NCBI GenBank assembly: GCA_034620365.1
Contig: JAQGEQ010000204.1
Span: 248,001 to 312,000, forward strand
Length of the DNA stretch: 64,000 bases
Direction of reading: 5' to 3'
Source: Pegea sp. RAD2-039
Lineage: Eukaryota > Chordata > Thaliacea > Salpida > Salpidae
The position numbers were made by a program, and so were the translations under genes. A model generated the notes under the pieces. It worked only from the letters and a program-made list of their open reading frames with translations. It had not been told where the DNA came from and made no database searches. This document shows positions 10,931-22,990 of the stretch, piece after piece (within the stretch, counting starts at the first letter, position 1; the number at the start of each line of letters is the position of its first letter).

Positions 10931-13343
10931 ATGTCTTCAGCCTCAAAGTGGACTTTCTTAAGGTCAGAAACCAAAGAACAAAAAGAAGATATTAAAACAG
11001 ATCGTCCTCTTAGCTTGTACTCAAACACTTCAAAAAAATCTATGCAGTTTTCAAGTTGTAGTAATTTAACTGTTAATAATAGTAGATCAAATAGATCTTT
11101 ATATTCCTTTTCACCAAGTATTTTACGAAGATGCAACTCTTCATCAAAGTAAGCACTACCACAAAACATCTTTATTCAATAAATGATTTATGAAGCCATC
11201 TAATATTATATAAAAGGCTGAACGTTTAAATTTTAAGCTGTTTTATTCTCAATATTTTTTCATAGAACTATCTCCAGAATAATCCTTTAATAGAATTCAG
11301 TCTAATTTTTAACTATTTAGTAGATAATTTTTGCAGATGAATTTAAATAATTTAAACCATTCATTCAATTTTTTTATCAGCAAATTATGAAATTTTGACA
11401 AAAGCTGTTTATTTAATATTTCTACAAAACAAATCTGTTTAATCATAAATACAGAAAAACTGAAAATATTCAGTTCGAAGACCAACTACATTTCCGTTCT
11501 TTGAGGCTTTCACTCTCTGAGCTGAAAATGTGACATAGTTACAAAGACTTCTCGATTTTTGCGGAATTTTCATTTTTATAACTAAATATTGTAAAATTAA
11601 CAAACGTGCAAAAAAACCGAAATTTTGTATAAGTTAGTAAAAATTTATATTTACTTTTAGCAAGAATCGAAAGATGTCAACAGAACCGGAAGTTTTGTCT
11701 GGACCAGAAGTCAACTCTTGGACTAAATCTAAATCATGCAAGTGAGAAAAATTGGCAGTACATAAAATAAGACACTTCATGAAATGAAAGTTTAAATTTG
11801 CTAATTATTTATGATAAAAACAATGTGATAATACATATCTTGAATGATAGTAAACAGTAAACTGTTTGAATAACAAATTCACAGGAGAGTTCAGGCAATG
11901 GGTCGTGTATTTGGAACATATGTAGACAAAGATGGTGGATTTGTTTTGTCTGTTATGAATGAGAAATCAGAACGTTGTATTCAATTCTACGACAATACCA
12001 GCACTTTCAAAAGTTCTTTTCCGTTGAAAACCACAAAAAGTGGAAAATATTTTGATGCCTTTCAAGTAATCATTTAGAGTATAAAAAGATTTAGAGCTGT
12101 AAAAATACGTCTTACAAACATGTCAATTTAGTCTTGTTAAATGAAAAGGTTCAAGCGTAATTAGCCTTTTCTGTATATTGCTATAATGTATTGTTAAACA
12201 TTTAGAACATTTTTTATCTAAACACGAATAAATTATTTCAAGTATTTATAGTTTACTTACAAATTGAATTAAATTGAACAACTTAAGGTTATTGTAAAAT
12301 CCCTCGATGTAAACATGAAATCTATGAGTTTCAACATGACTTCAACTAGTTTTCTGTTAGTACAAGTTACAAGTGAGGTTTGTATACAGATTACTATGAC
12401 TCCGAAGACACATGTAGCTGTTGCGTGTAAAACCTCTATAACAGTTTGGTCCAAGGAAGGTAAACTGTTGATGGAGCATGGAAAAGGAATGTTGAAGTTT
12501 GCTAAATGGATTGCAGTTCGATCTACAGGTAGTCGAATCAAAATAAGCTTTCATCCTTGCAAACCTTTTTCAAAAACTTGCTTTGATCGTTTATCATGAT
12601 GCAATTTAAGCTAATCAAAGGGTAATAACAACAATATAGCTGTGTTTATTTAGATGTTTAATGTAAGTTTAAAAACGTTACTGGAAACACTAAAATAATA
12701 TTATTCTATGAAGTTTTTTTATTGTTTGTCAAACATACTGTTGCAACTTGAGAATACTTTCAAGTAAAAATTATTCATCATCAAGTTGAAAAAGTCAATC
12801 TTGATCTTTTGCAGAAGAGTTAATTGTAAGTGACACGGATGATAACTGCGTCAAAATCATTTCTCCCAACGGCCAACAAATCACTAAACTTCCAACCACC
12901 TTTTACTCACCAACAGGTGTAGCAGTGGACGCCAACGATAATCTGATTGTAGCTGATTGGCATGATAAGATAAGAGTAAGTTTCAAGCTGGCTAGCTGAA
13001 CAAAATAACATGGCGATTCTTTTTCAAGATTTTTGATGCTGAAAACAATCTTCTTCAAACTTTCGGAGTTAAAGGATCTGGAGATGCGGAGTTAGACTTA
13101 CCCTATGGAATCGCCGTAGATTGCGAAAACAATATTGTTGTGGCTGATATGTGGAACGACCGAATTTCACTTTACACACAGCAAGGCATATTTAAACGTC
13201 ACGTGGTTGGACGAGGTGCTGAGGAGTGTGCTAATATAGGCCGCCCTGCTTATGTTGCTGTTTCTACAAGTCTAGATTCTAAAAACTTTCGACTTATTGT
13301 TAGTGATTTTAGTGGAGGTCTTACCACTGTTTTTGAATTTTAA
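10931..13343 (+). CDS. NHL-repeat (TRIM/brat-like beta-propeller) protein
   Basis: Exons 10931-11148, 11661-11741, 11885-12065, 12288-12528, 12815-12975 and 13029-13343 give 398 residues in an unbroken frame. The first 100 residues are Ser/Asn/Arg-rich and look disordered. The rest is built of NHL-type blades: ELIVSDTDDNCVKIISPNG, then SPTGVAVDANDNLIVADWH and PYGIAVDCENNIVVADMWN, each with the G.AVD...I.VAD.....I pattern. NHL propellers bind RNA or protein, as in TRIM2/3, TRIM71/LIN-41, Brat and Mei-P26. No RING, B-box or coiled coil is encoded here, so this resembles the RING-less Brat type or a stand-alone NHL protein; no orthologue is assigned. The final blade ends LTTVFEF before the stop. 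An antisense open frame over exon 1 is considered a shadow. Confidence 0.85.
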
Positions 13344-13914
13344 CCCAAAACTTCATGAATACTTTTGCAAATAAGTAGCATATTCCAAAAAATACTCTTT
13401 GTTTTACATGTCCTATTTTTCACAAATGTTTTCTGATATATTTTCCTTTATTATCATTTTGTATTGTGTTGCAAGTGACAGTTAGTTTAATAACATCAGC
13501 AAAATTATGTGACTACTTTTTTATTTCTCTTAAAAAAAATATTACAAAAATGCTTCTAAGTTTTTATAAATAAAAAAAAAACATACAGAAATAAATTTAA
13601 TTATATGTACCTCAAGTGTAAATTAAACACCTAAAGTATTCTATAAATAAATAATTAAAGATCATTAAACTAAATATTTCACTTCTAAAAATATTCATTT
13701 ATAGTAAGATTAGTATAAAAATATAGAGTTTTAATCAGTTTCATAAACCAATTATTTCGCATAATATAGTAGGTATTCTTAAGAAAAAGAATTTAATGCA
13801 TGAAAATAAATAGAATAAACTGTTTTACACCTGCCATAAGCTTCTTAAAATTTTTTCTTATGATTCATAGCTTAATCCTGGTTCAATTCAGCTGCTGATA
13901 AATAGTTTTAACAG
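13344..13914 (+). other. 3' flank of the NHL gene
   Basis: AT-rich, with several AATAAA-like hexamers (for example near 13566 and 13588) that could end the NHL transcript. Nothing else recognised. Confidence 0.45.
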
Positions 13915-14150
13915 AAAGTTAATCAGGTCACAATTGAAGAATACAACAAGGGCTTGGGATTGGTAGCTGAACATGCTGAAGAATACGCTTAAGCAGAGTA
14001 TCTTGCTATTAGTTTCCATAACGTAATCAGAAGAACGATTAAACTTATGAATGGTTCTAACCTAGTGAATAGGCACTTCAATGTACTTGAAGGTTCAATT
14101 GTTTGTCCAATTTCTATAATTAAGGAAATAACCTATAACAAAAGATTTTT
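13915..14150 (+). pseudogene. Decayed coding relic, family unknown
   Basis: One frame reads protein-like across a single internal stop: TIEEYNKGLGLVAEHAEEYA, stop, AEYLAISFHNVIRRTIKLMN, then GSNLVNRHFNVLEGSI. Base composition is less AT-rich than the flanks. No ATG or splice sites frame it. It could be a fragment of a lost gene or a transposon. Not recognised. Confidence 0.4.
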
Positions 14151-14720
14151 AGACTTTTGAAGTGGTAAATTGTTTGTTTAAAATCATCATCGAAATCAAA
14201 ACAAAAATAAATATTTGTGTGGCGTTATCTGTTTTTTCCATCCAATCAACAACTCTGAGCGCGCCAAACCATAAATTATCTATAAATTTTTCAAACAAAA
14301 CTTAGAAAAAACTTTGTGAATGATTAATATATTGAATATTTATTGAAAACTATAAATATTTATATCAAGAAAATTAAACTTATCAAAAAAGGCATCTAAT
14401 ATTAAAAGTTATATTTCTTATCACTTTTTTTTCCCTACAAATTATTTTGCTATTAGGTTTAAGCATTAAAAACTAAATTAAGTATTTTTCAAAGTTGATA
14501 TTATTCATAACTAAAACTAATCCGAAGAAGATTAGAATAATATCGTCAATTTCAGTTATGATTTGTAAAATCAAACTATTCTGTAAACGAGTAACCCCTA
14601 GTTACAATTGATAGAAAAAGTCTGAAATCAATATTAGAGCGCAATGCTACGCTTTTACATTGAACTATTTGGATAGTATGTATTATGACAATAAGTGCAA
14701 AGTAAACATAGGTGAAAGCA
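14151..14720. other. AT-rich intergenic stretch
   Basis: Nothing coding seen. The last bases hold an AG about 9 nt before the start of the next gene. Confidence 0.4.
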
Positions 14721-17700
14721 ATGAGGTTTATTTTGAAAACTTTGTACTTCATACTTAGCTGGGCGTACCAAAATGTTAGTGAGTCTTTGAAAATCTATCA
14801 ACTTTTTAGCTTATATAATAAAATAAAAAAGCTTAGAAATTTAAAGACTCAATTAATAAATACGAAAAGTCTAATGGGAAGATTTTATCAAAGATAGTAT
14901 TTTTTATTTTAGTTATACAGATTTAAAAATATATATTTGAAAAATAGTTAAAACTGTTTCTTTATAAACAACAAAAGAAATGAAATACTTTTTTTATTGA
15001 TTATGTAGCAAATATTATCAAATCAAATATTTGTTTTTTTTACAGTTTGCCTACTTTAATAATAATTTACTTTTCAATTTATTATTCTTATTATATTTTT
15101 CATTTGGAAAAAATGAATCTATAGATCTACCTGTAGCAACAGGAAGTAGTGAAAGTTTTTTAAATCAAGATACAACAAGTTTGGAATGGCTAGGTATGTA
15201 CCTTTATGTTTTTGTAAACTAAAGACAGACTACGATTTTTAGATATTCAATATACTATTATCAAATAAAATTATAGATTAAATTTTATGTCAATTCATCA
15301 ACAAAGCAAAAAGTAAAACCAAATTTGAAGAGTATCTTTTAAATTTTCAAATTTCTTATAAATAATTCTTTTGTCTTAATAATAAACCGCAGAGCTAAAT
15401 TAGATTTATTTAAATATTATTATGTCGTATTTGATTAATTTTCAAATATATATTGTTTAAAATGAGATTTGCTCAAACTTTTTAGCTGAAAGCAAATTTT
15501 GATGTTAATACAAACAAAAAACTGAATACGATTAACGTATTAAGCAAATCTTGAAAAACTATATAATACTTGAAAAAATTATTTGTTTAATTACATTAGA
15601 TATTGTTCCACTAGCTAACAATGAATGCTTAGCAATGAGTTTGATTTTTATACTATTAAATTTCAACAAACCTTGAAATAACTTTGTTTAATAATATTTT
15701 ACCCTCAGTAAGCATCGTTCTGTCTCAAACCCTGGTTCTAGGCCAGCTTCACGAATATCTTCGTGTGCTTCAGTCAAAGATCTGGAGTTTATTTCTCCAA
15801 CAATTACTGTAGAATATCCAAAAGCTCACGATGAAGTAATCGCTGAAATAGTGAAGAAACCATTAACTCATATGCACAAAAGCTCTCGTCAACTAAGAGT
15901 AGGAAACTAGTAGAATATTAAGAAAATAATAAATTTATAAAACAAGAAATATATTTATTAAACATTATGATTTTCCTTCTATAAATTTGAGATCTTTAAG
16001 ATCTGTTGATCTTTCAGAGAATCAAATCTGCTTGTGGAGTTTCTAACAAACTGTCAGCTTCTAATAACAGTGATCTAAAAAGAACGCGAACTTCATACAA
16101 GAAATCTAATCTCCAAAGAGAAAATACATCATCTTCATTATTGTTTTTTAAAGTAAACTTTATTCAAATCTCTTTCACTCCGTTTAAACTTTTATCAAAA
16201 ACCTTTGAAATATAGGATTCTGAGAATGAATCTTGGGTAATCTCAAATTCAAGACCGGTCTCAAAAAATTTGTGTAAAAATAACAATTACAATGTGATAA
16301 ATAAAAAAACAAAATTAGAAGGATGGGTTGATACAGCGGATTCTGTTCCTCGTCAGGAGCAAATGCTTCCTCTTAAGTAAAATTCTTTTTCCTGTTATTT
16401 TTCCTGTTTGCGTTTAAAATTGAAGTTGTGTCTAGTTTAAACTCATCCTTTTATTCAAAATTATCATATTATAGAAAGTTAAAACTGATCAAGTCATTTT
16501 AATTACTACAGCGTTCTGTTTTTCGTTGGTTTGGAATTGTTTCAGTATAACTTTAGATATTATCGATTAATCCTACCAATCAGTCTTTTAACTAAGCTGT
16601 TCTAGATTAATAATTTTCTTATACTTAAACTTTAATATTTAAACTCAACAAAATATATATATGTAATTCATCAATAAATTCATTTTTGCAAATTACTTAT
16701 AGATGTGACTTATTAATGTATTGTAAAGCTTATAAATACTTAAAATAGATTCTGAAATATATTAATTAATCAATTTTTCAGGCATGAGCATGAGTTGGAA
16801 AACGTTTACAAGACTTCATCGACGAGTAAATGGGCTTCGCATGCAGTGGATGCACAATGTATTCATTCATCACAATTTGCAAGTAAATGCTGAAAAGTTA
16901 ATTAGAAGTCAATAAATTTATAAAACAACTTTATTTAGATGCTTTAAGAACCAAATGTGAAAATGTAGCTCCTCAAATTGATTCTAAGTTTAATAACTTT
17001 TATGATTCAAACTCAAATATTAGAGTTGGCATCAATGGAAAAATAGTTTCAAACAACAAAGTAGATATTTCTATTATATCTAATTAGATCATTTATTATA
17101 ATATATTGTCTTTCAGATAAATAAAATAAAATATCAAATAAATCGAAATAAAAGTAAAGAAACGTATGAAGAAGGTTTGAATACTTTTAAAAGGTCAGTA
17201 GCAACTTTTTTATTTAAAAGCAAACAATTCAGCAGAAAGATAAAAAAGAAATTTTTACTATGTATAAGAAAATATTTGTTTTGATTTTTGCCATTATTTA
17301 AATCTTTAAAAAATATTTTCTACAGAAATTCAATTGATAAAGACTTCTATGATAAAGTCTTTTACAGTTTAGCGTATGATGAAAATCGAAATATTTATTT
17401 GGAGGATTTAAAAGATTTAAATAAGAAAGAAAAACTTCAATCACTTCAAAATGATTTAAACCATAAAAATAGTATACAAAACCAAAATACAAAATTAGGC
17501 GAAAGTCAGTTTGATCTTCAAAAATCTTCTTGTAGCAATCCAACTTGTAGTGAAATGCCAATATCACAAAAATATTTAACAAATGAGCGTAAATCCCTTT
17601 CGTACTCTGATGAATTGATAAAGCCATCTGTAAAAGTTCTGTATGGGAGTTACAAATCTTCAAAATCGGTGAAAGTTTGATTTTACTTATTGATAAAATA

Positions 17701-20321
17701 AGATTATTATATATACTATTAATAAACTATTTAATATGTATTTATTCATGAAGAGTTGTTTGAAGAATAGAAAAACTCGAAAAGATGATTTGTCCAAATC
17801 GATGTTCAATGATTTTCTTAATGATCAGAATGATGACCTTAAAAATACAAACCAAAATACTGAAAAGAGGCAAAATAAACTTTGCAACTTCAATCAGAAT
17901 TTCAAGTAAATAATCAATTTATTTTTATAAATTTCTTTATTGACGTTTAAGAAATAAAGTCTATATGTTGAATAACTAACTGATGTTAGTAAGATTTTTT
18001 GCCTTTATATGGATGATGACTTATGATTTATGCGAAATTAATATTTCTAGCAAACCAGAAAACTCGACACTTAACCGATTAGATATTTCACAAAATCTAG
18101 ATCATTACGATCTAAGTTTAAATCAACTTCTAAAGCTTCAAGACCTATCAGATGATTACAGAAGTAAATTAAATTTTAAATATAAGTGATAACATTTATA
18201 GAGAGAAAAATTTCTCATTATTGTTTAATTCTAAACGTTTGTGTAGAAAGATATGATCTGCAGTAATTTTAGATACATATGAAAATTTTATAAGGAAATA
18301 GTTTTTGGAGCAAGTTTAAAAGTCTTATTATTTTTCAAAGAAAATACTGATAGCGATTTTAAAGAGGAAAACAATGTATTTGATTTAAGCTTACAACAAG
18401 AAACTAAAAACTTGGTGAGGTAAATCAAATTTTCAAACATACAAAATGCTGGTCAAATGTTTACTTTTCACTTAAAATTCTTCTTTTCACAGCAATTTAA
18501 AAAAAGCTTCACGTAACACATTTCAAAATAAAAACTTACAAAGGTAAACTTAAAATTTGTTGTCAATCATTTATCATTTTTCATTAAGAGCACAGAAACA
18601 AAATAAATAAAGTTTAAACTTTTTGTACAACAGCTTAATTATTTTTAATAAAGTTTGTAAGTCTTGTAAAAAATTTAAAATTTTCTTGATTTCTGATTTG
18701 AGATTCTTATTTAGTATTAATGATTCAATTAATTGTTGATGTTTCAGACGAACTCCGAAGCTACATTTATTGAATTTGGAAACAAACTTCAATCAATCAA
18801 TGGTATAAAATGGCGCTTTAATAAAAAATAATTTCTAAATCTAATCTTAACTTGTCTATTATTTATCAAAAATTTTTGTTTAAAATTCACTTTTAAAATT
18901 AACAAACAGGATTTAATGAAACAAACAAAATCGAAGCTGTTGGCTCCAAAAAACTCTCCAATGTCTTCAACGGATTCTGAAGCCAAATATTTCTATGAAG
19001 ATCATGCAAAAGATAATTACAGCTCACAAAACGCCTCGAAGGCAGTTTCAGAGGTCTCGTTACATTTTAGTACAAAATCTGCTCCCCCATTCCGTAAAAC
19101 AATCAAACCAAAGCTAAACATTCTTTCCATTATTGCTGGTTTGTTGGTCTTATCAATTACTTGTGTATCAATCTTGTCAATATTATCACTTTTTAGATTT
19201 TCAAGGAGTCGGGAAGTTATCACCTCCAAGGAGTGCTGGTTTCTCAGCTAATTATCTCACTAACAAGTTAAATAAACCTCCACACAACAATATCAATGAA
19301 AATTATCCTAAAGATTCTAAAATGTCTCCCACAAATGTAGATCTTCAACTGCATGGTCCTTTTACCAATGACTCAAAAGATCTTCATAATTCTATTGAAC
19401 CTTTCAAACGGGTGACTACTCCTAGAAGACTCAATAGAGAAGATGAAATGAATAAAAAAAAATCTGTCAAAGGAAGGCCACAAATCAGAAGCTTACAACC
19501 AGATTTAAGTTTATTTGGTGATTCAATCTCTCTAAGTTTGGATAAATACATCAAACTGGTTTACCGTGATATGAAATCCAATAACAAATCTTTCAATCCT
19601 CTTTATAAATCTTATGGACTAGACACAAAAGAGAAAAAGCAAGTAGCATATCGCGCGAATCCGGCGCTACAAACATCTAGAACAGAAAGAAGTTCTGCAG
19701 TTACTAAGAGTTTGGATACTCAAGATGAAGCAGCAAAATGTTACAAGTTGAAGCTGTCAACTAATAAACTATCAAAAAGTGATTTAGTTCCAAATTCATC
19801 GGTAAAAGTAGATCAAGAAAATGCTAAAAAAATGCCCTGGCGTCAAGCTTCTACCTGTCAGCATCCTAGCAAAGTACAAGAATCAAATCTGGAAAAGAGT
19901 AATTTGAATTTATTTATCTACTTAATTGTTTCATATTATTTTAAAATAATTCTGTATGTTTAAATATCAAGGCTCACTATTTGAATATAATTACAAAATA
20001 GAATTAAAAAATTTTGATTTAAACAAATATTCACAAATTTATATCCTAAATGTTTGCAAATCAGAAAACAACGATGAGCTTCGAGTGTTTTCACATAAAC
20101 AAGAAACAAGTAAACGCTTAGAATCCACCAATAAATCCGAAGAATATTTAAATAATAAAAGTGATATCACGTCACCAATGATGTATAAAACTAAAGATGA
20201 CAAACAAAGCTCTATACCTACAAGAACAAAAGTAAATGATCATGATGAAGAAAAAGAAGATGAGGCTTGTATAAGAGGTGTTACAAAAGTTACAGTCAAT
20301 ATTTCAAATAAGTATTTCTAA
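14721..20321 (+). CDS. Orphan multi-exon protein, about 990 residues, low complexity
   Basis: Family not recognised. Seventeen exons fit in one continuous frame: 14721-14774, 15046-15197, 15709-15898, 16018-16152, 16216-16376, 16782-16882, 16939-17060, 17117-17193, 17326-17668, 17754-17905, 18051-18163, 18341-18419, 18493-18543, 18748-18802, 18910-19138, 19197-19898 and 20065-20321. Most junctions have clean Y-tract AG and GTAAnn donors; introns are 41 to 511 nt. The first two exons would give a hydrophobic N-terminus (residues about 1-35, signal peptide or membrane anchor), but the exon 2 to 3 joint uses a weak GTACCT donor and is least certain. The rest is Ser/Asn/Lys-rich and probably disordered, with basic Ser motifs such as SRPASRISSCAS and a longer ordered-looking piece near SLDKYIKLVYRDMKSNNK in exon 16. 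It ends with a charged tail (DHDEEKEDEACIRGV). Exon 9 could instead end at an in-frame stop at 17680. The last exon has a copy at 22803-22990. Confidence 0.6.
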
Positions 20322-20958
20322 AATATGAGAATATTTTCAATGTTAATCGCAAGTTCTATCATGTAACTTATATTTGTAAGACTTTGTTTAAGTAGAAGAA
20401 TTAAAAATTCAGTTTTTCAATCGTTCACACATTTTTTTACTTCTATTCGCGTTTTGTTAAAAGTCTTTGAAAGCAATTATTTTAACAAATAGAATACTTT
20501 GTTTCCTAACTTATGTTTTTCTGTAAGCTTCCTGTTTCTTAAAACTTATGATTATACGTTTAATCAAATAATTCATTTTTTATTGAAGACTTAAAAATTC
20601 AAGGTGCACTTTTGAGTTTTCCAACTAAATAATTTTGATGATTAAACCTTTTATTCTAGAGATTTAAAGTTTCGATTATGCCGCTTAGACTTATTTTAAT
20701 TATTCAATCTTTATCGTTTTTTTTAACTTTATTTTCGATTTCAGATGAAAAATTAAAATCATTTTCATTCACTAATATTTCCATTCACATTTATTACTAC
20801 GCGATGCTAATTTAATTCTATATATTCTATTAAAATTTGATATGAATAAAGTCTACATAAAGTCTATATAAAGTTTAATATTTTACAACTTTGAAAATAA
20901 ATTAAAACTGTTTAAATGTCAGCATATTGTTTAAAATTAGGTCGCTTAAAGACAAAAC
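20322..20958. other. 3' flank of the orphan gene
   Basis: AT-rich 3'UTR-like and intergenic sequence. Its first 34 bases are also present in the duplicated relic at 22803-22990. Nothing else seen. Confidence 0.45.
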
Positions 20959-21087
20959 ATGAATTCAAATCTTTACAAGGAGCTGACAAATTATTTTAAA
21001 GAAATCAACGTTTGTATCAAGATGTTGAGTTACAACTTTCATGATGCTGAGAAGTTCGCAGCTCAAGTTATTAAGAAATGTTTATAA
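20959..21087 (+). pseudogene. Short reading frame, probable coding relic
   Basis: ATG-initiated 42-codon frame with a helical, protein-like composition (MNSNLYKELTNYFKEINVC, later NFHDAEKFAAQVIKKC). Further protein-like pieces follow in broken frames to about 21260 (KHKKVYNELNLQ, MTNFMKAQAPTKS). This looks like the end of a helical-bundle protein decayed after retroposition or duplication. BAR-like helical bundles read similarly, but I cannot assign a family. Confidence 0.3.
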
Positions 21088-21431
21088 GATAAAATTATTT
21101 ATCAAATGACAATGCACACAAATAACACAACGACTTTGAACGAAATTTAAAGTTCATGATAAAAGCACAAGAAAGTTTATAATGAGCTAAATCTACAGTA
21201 GTGAAAAAGCATGACTAATTTTATGAAGGCTCAAGCTCCAACAAAGTCCTAAAAAATGCCATTAAGAAGTAAAATAATCCTTTTTGAAAATGCATCAAAC
21301 TGAATGAATAGAAGTTAGATTATTATTAGATAATTTAAGTTACTATAAATATTTCCTAGGCCAATAAAAGTACTACAGATGTTACTAGAATATTACTGTG
21401 AAGATTTATTTTTCTTCTTTTTTTTCATTAC

Positions 21432-21690
21432 GATAAATACGAAGAAAAGTTCCTGAAAAGATCACCTCTCGCTAACAAATAATGTAATTATTGGATATAA
21501 TTTGAATGGAAAATAGAAAGAAAGGAATGTAACACATGAAATTTTAGTAGTCTACAATATAACTACAATATATACAATATAACTGTGCGAAATAGAATTT
21601 TAATACTATTAAAAAAGAGAAAAGTAATCCCAGTTTAAAAATGAAAATTGTGTCGATATTCAAACGGTTCAGCTTCTGCTTGAATAATAA
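21432..21690 (+). repeat. Dispersed repeat, copy 2
   Basis: Second copy of the element at 5251-5480, same orientation and block order (cctgaaaagatcacctctcgctaac, gaaagaaaggaatgtaacaca, aaaaaagagaaaagtaatcc, cggttcagcttctgcttga). It carries a small internal expansion of ctacaatata units around 21550. Clearly diverged from copy 1, so both are old. Confidence 0.7.
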
Positions 21691-22802
21691 ATAACATTCA
21701 TTTTAATAAAATAGTATTTAAAACTTAGATTGAAATTCAAGTCAAGTAACAAAATATTTATTTTTGTCTCTACAGAAATCTAGAAATAGATTTCGAATCT
21801 GAGCTTGTAAGACTTCTCGATCAACACTTCTGACCTCTGAAATGATTGATTTAATTCGATAAATGCTGCATTTCATGGTGTACGGTAGATTTACGCTCGT
21901 CTAATCTTGACAAATAAAGTACCTTCTTTAATTAAATAATACTTTTAGAGTATATAGTACTCCTAATAGAGTCTAATACAAGATGACATAAATTTATAAA
22001 TGATTGAATAAAAATAAGTCTATTTTTGATAGATTTGAAACACTTTTATTTCAGGATTCGTATTTTTTATGGTTGAATCAGCTGTAAGTTTAAAAATAGG
22101 TAGTTTGAAATGATTAAATAAACGAAATTAAAATGTAACCATAGTTATAAATAAGTTTCAAATCCGACGTTTAAAACTTGTAGTTCCATTTAAAAAAAAT
22201 AAGTAATAACTTGAGTTACATAGTTTGTAAATGATGAGAACTATTTAAAACGGATTTAATTATTTAATAAACTCATTTAAGAAACAGCTGTTACAAAGAA
22301 TTTCTAGGTAAAAGTTTATAGTTAAAGGGCGGTATATTTGATTTTCTAAATTTGTCTTAATAACTCTTTAAAATAAATAAAAAACATTTTATTTTGAGTT
22401 TAAAAAGTCTGGATAAATTGTTGGATAAGTGTTTTTCGTCATTATAAAGTACGTTACCATGAGCTGTTAGCCACCTGAATAGTAGTGCTAGATGGGCTTT
22501 GCTCTTTTAAAGACCTAAAATACCTTAATCGTTTATGAAAAGTCTCTTGTATCAGGTTAAATTGAAACCTTTTATTTGTATTCCTCTAAGAAAATATAGG
22601 AATTTATTAGTTTAAATTTTTCTGCCTTTTAGAGCTACTTTTTAAATTCTTCAAAACAGCTAAGTGGTCTTCAGAAAGATGTTCATATCTAAAGTATTTT
22701 AAGATCTCTACTTCTTGTACTTAGTCTCAGATAAAGTTTTTTCTGCTTTGTATAACTTTATTAAACACAATTCTTATCAAAATAGTGATTCATCCTAATA
22801 AA
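21691..22802. other. Intergenic, nothing recognised
   Basis: AT-rich DNA with no convincing reading frame, RNA gene or repeat. Confidence 0.45.
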
Positions 22803-22990
22803 CGTCACCAATGATGTACAAAACTAAAGATAACAAACAAAGCTCTATACCTACAGGAACAAATGTAAATGATCATGATGAAGAAAAAGAAGATGAGACT
22901 TGTATAAGAGGTGTTACAAAAGTGACAGTCAATGTTTAAAATAAGTATTTCTCAAATATCAGAATATTTTCAATGTTAATCGCAAGTTTT
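22803..22990 (+). pseudogene. Duplicated copy of the last exon of the orphan gene
   Basis: Near copy of 20170-20355: it starts at cgtcaccaatgatgta and ends after cgcaagtt, including 3'UTR bases past the stop. About a dozen substitutions are visible over some 186 bp. The frame stays open through NDHDEEKEDETCIRGVTKVT and then stops three codons earlier than the parent (AAT GTT TAA). Only the second half of the exon is present, with no upstream exon or splice site, so it cannot be an independent gene. Possible use as an alternative 3' end is not excluded. Confidence 0.85.

Noticed and set aside
10924-11169. Minus-strand open frame over NHL exon 1 with helical, Leu-rich composition
   Set aside because: The plus strand has an ATG, a strong donor and in-frame continuation into the NHL exons; the antisense frame has no splice context.
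12269-12541. Two minus-strand open frames over the fourth NHL exon
   Set aside because: Shadows of a plus-strand exon whose frame is fixed by the flanking exons.
17298-17663. 121-codon minus-strand open frame
   Set aside because: Mirrors exon 9 of the orphan gene, whose plus frame continues through neighbouring exons with correct splice sites.
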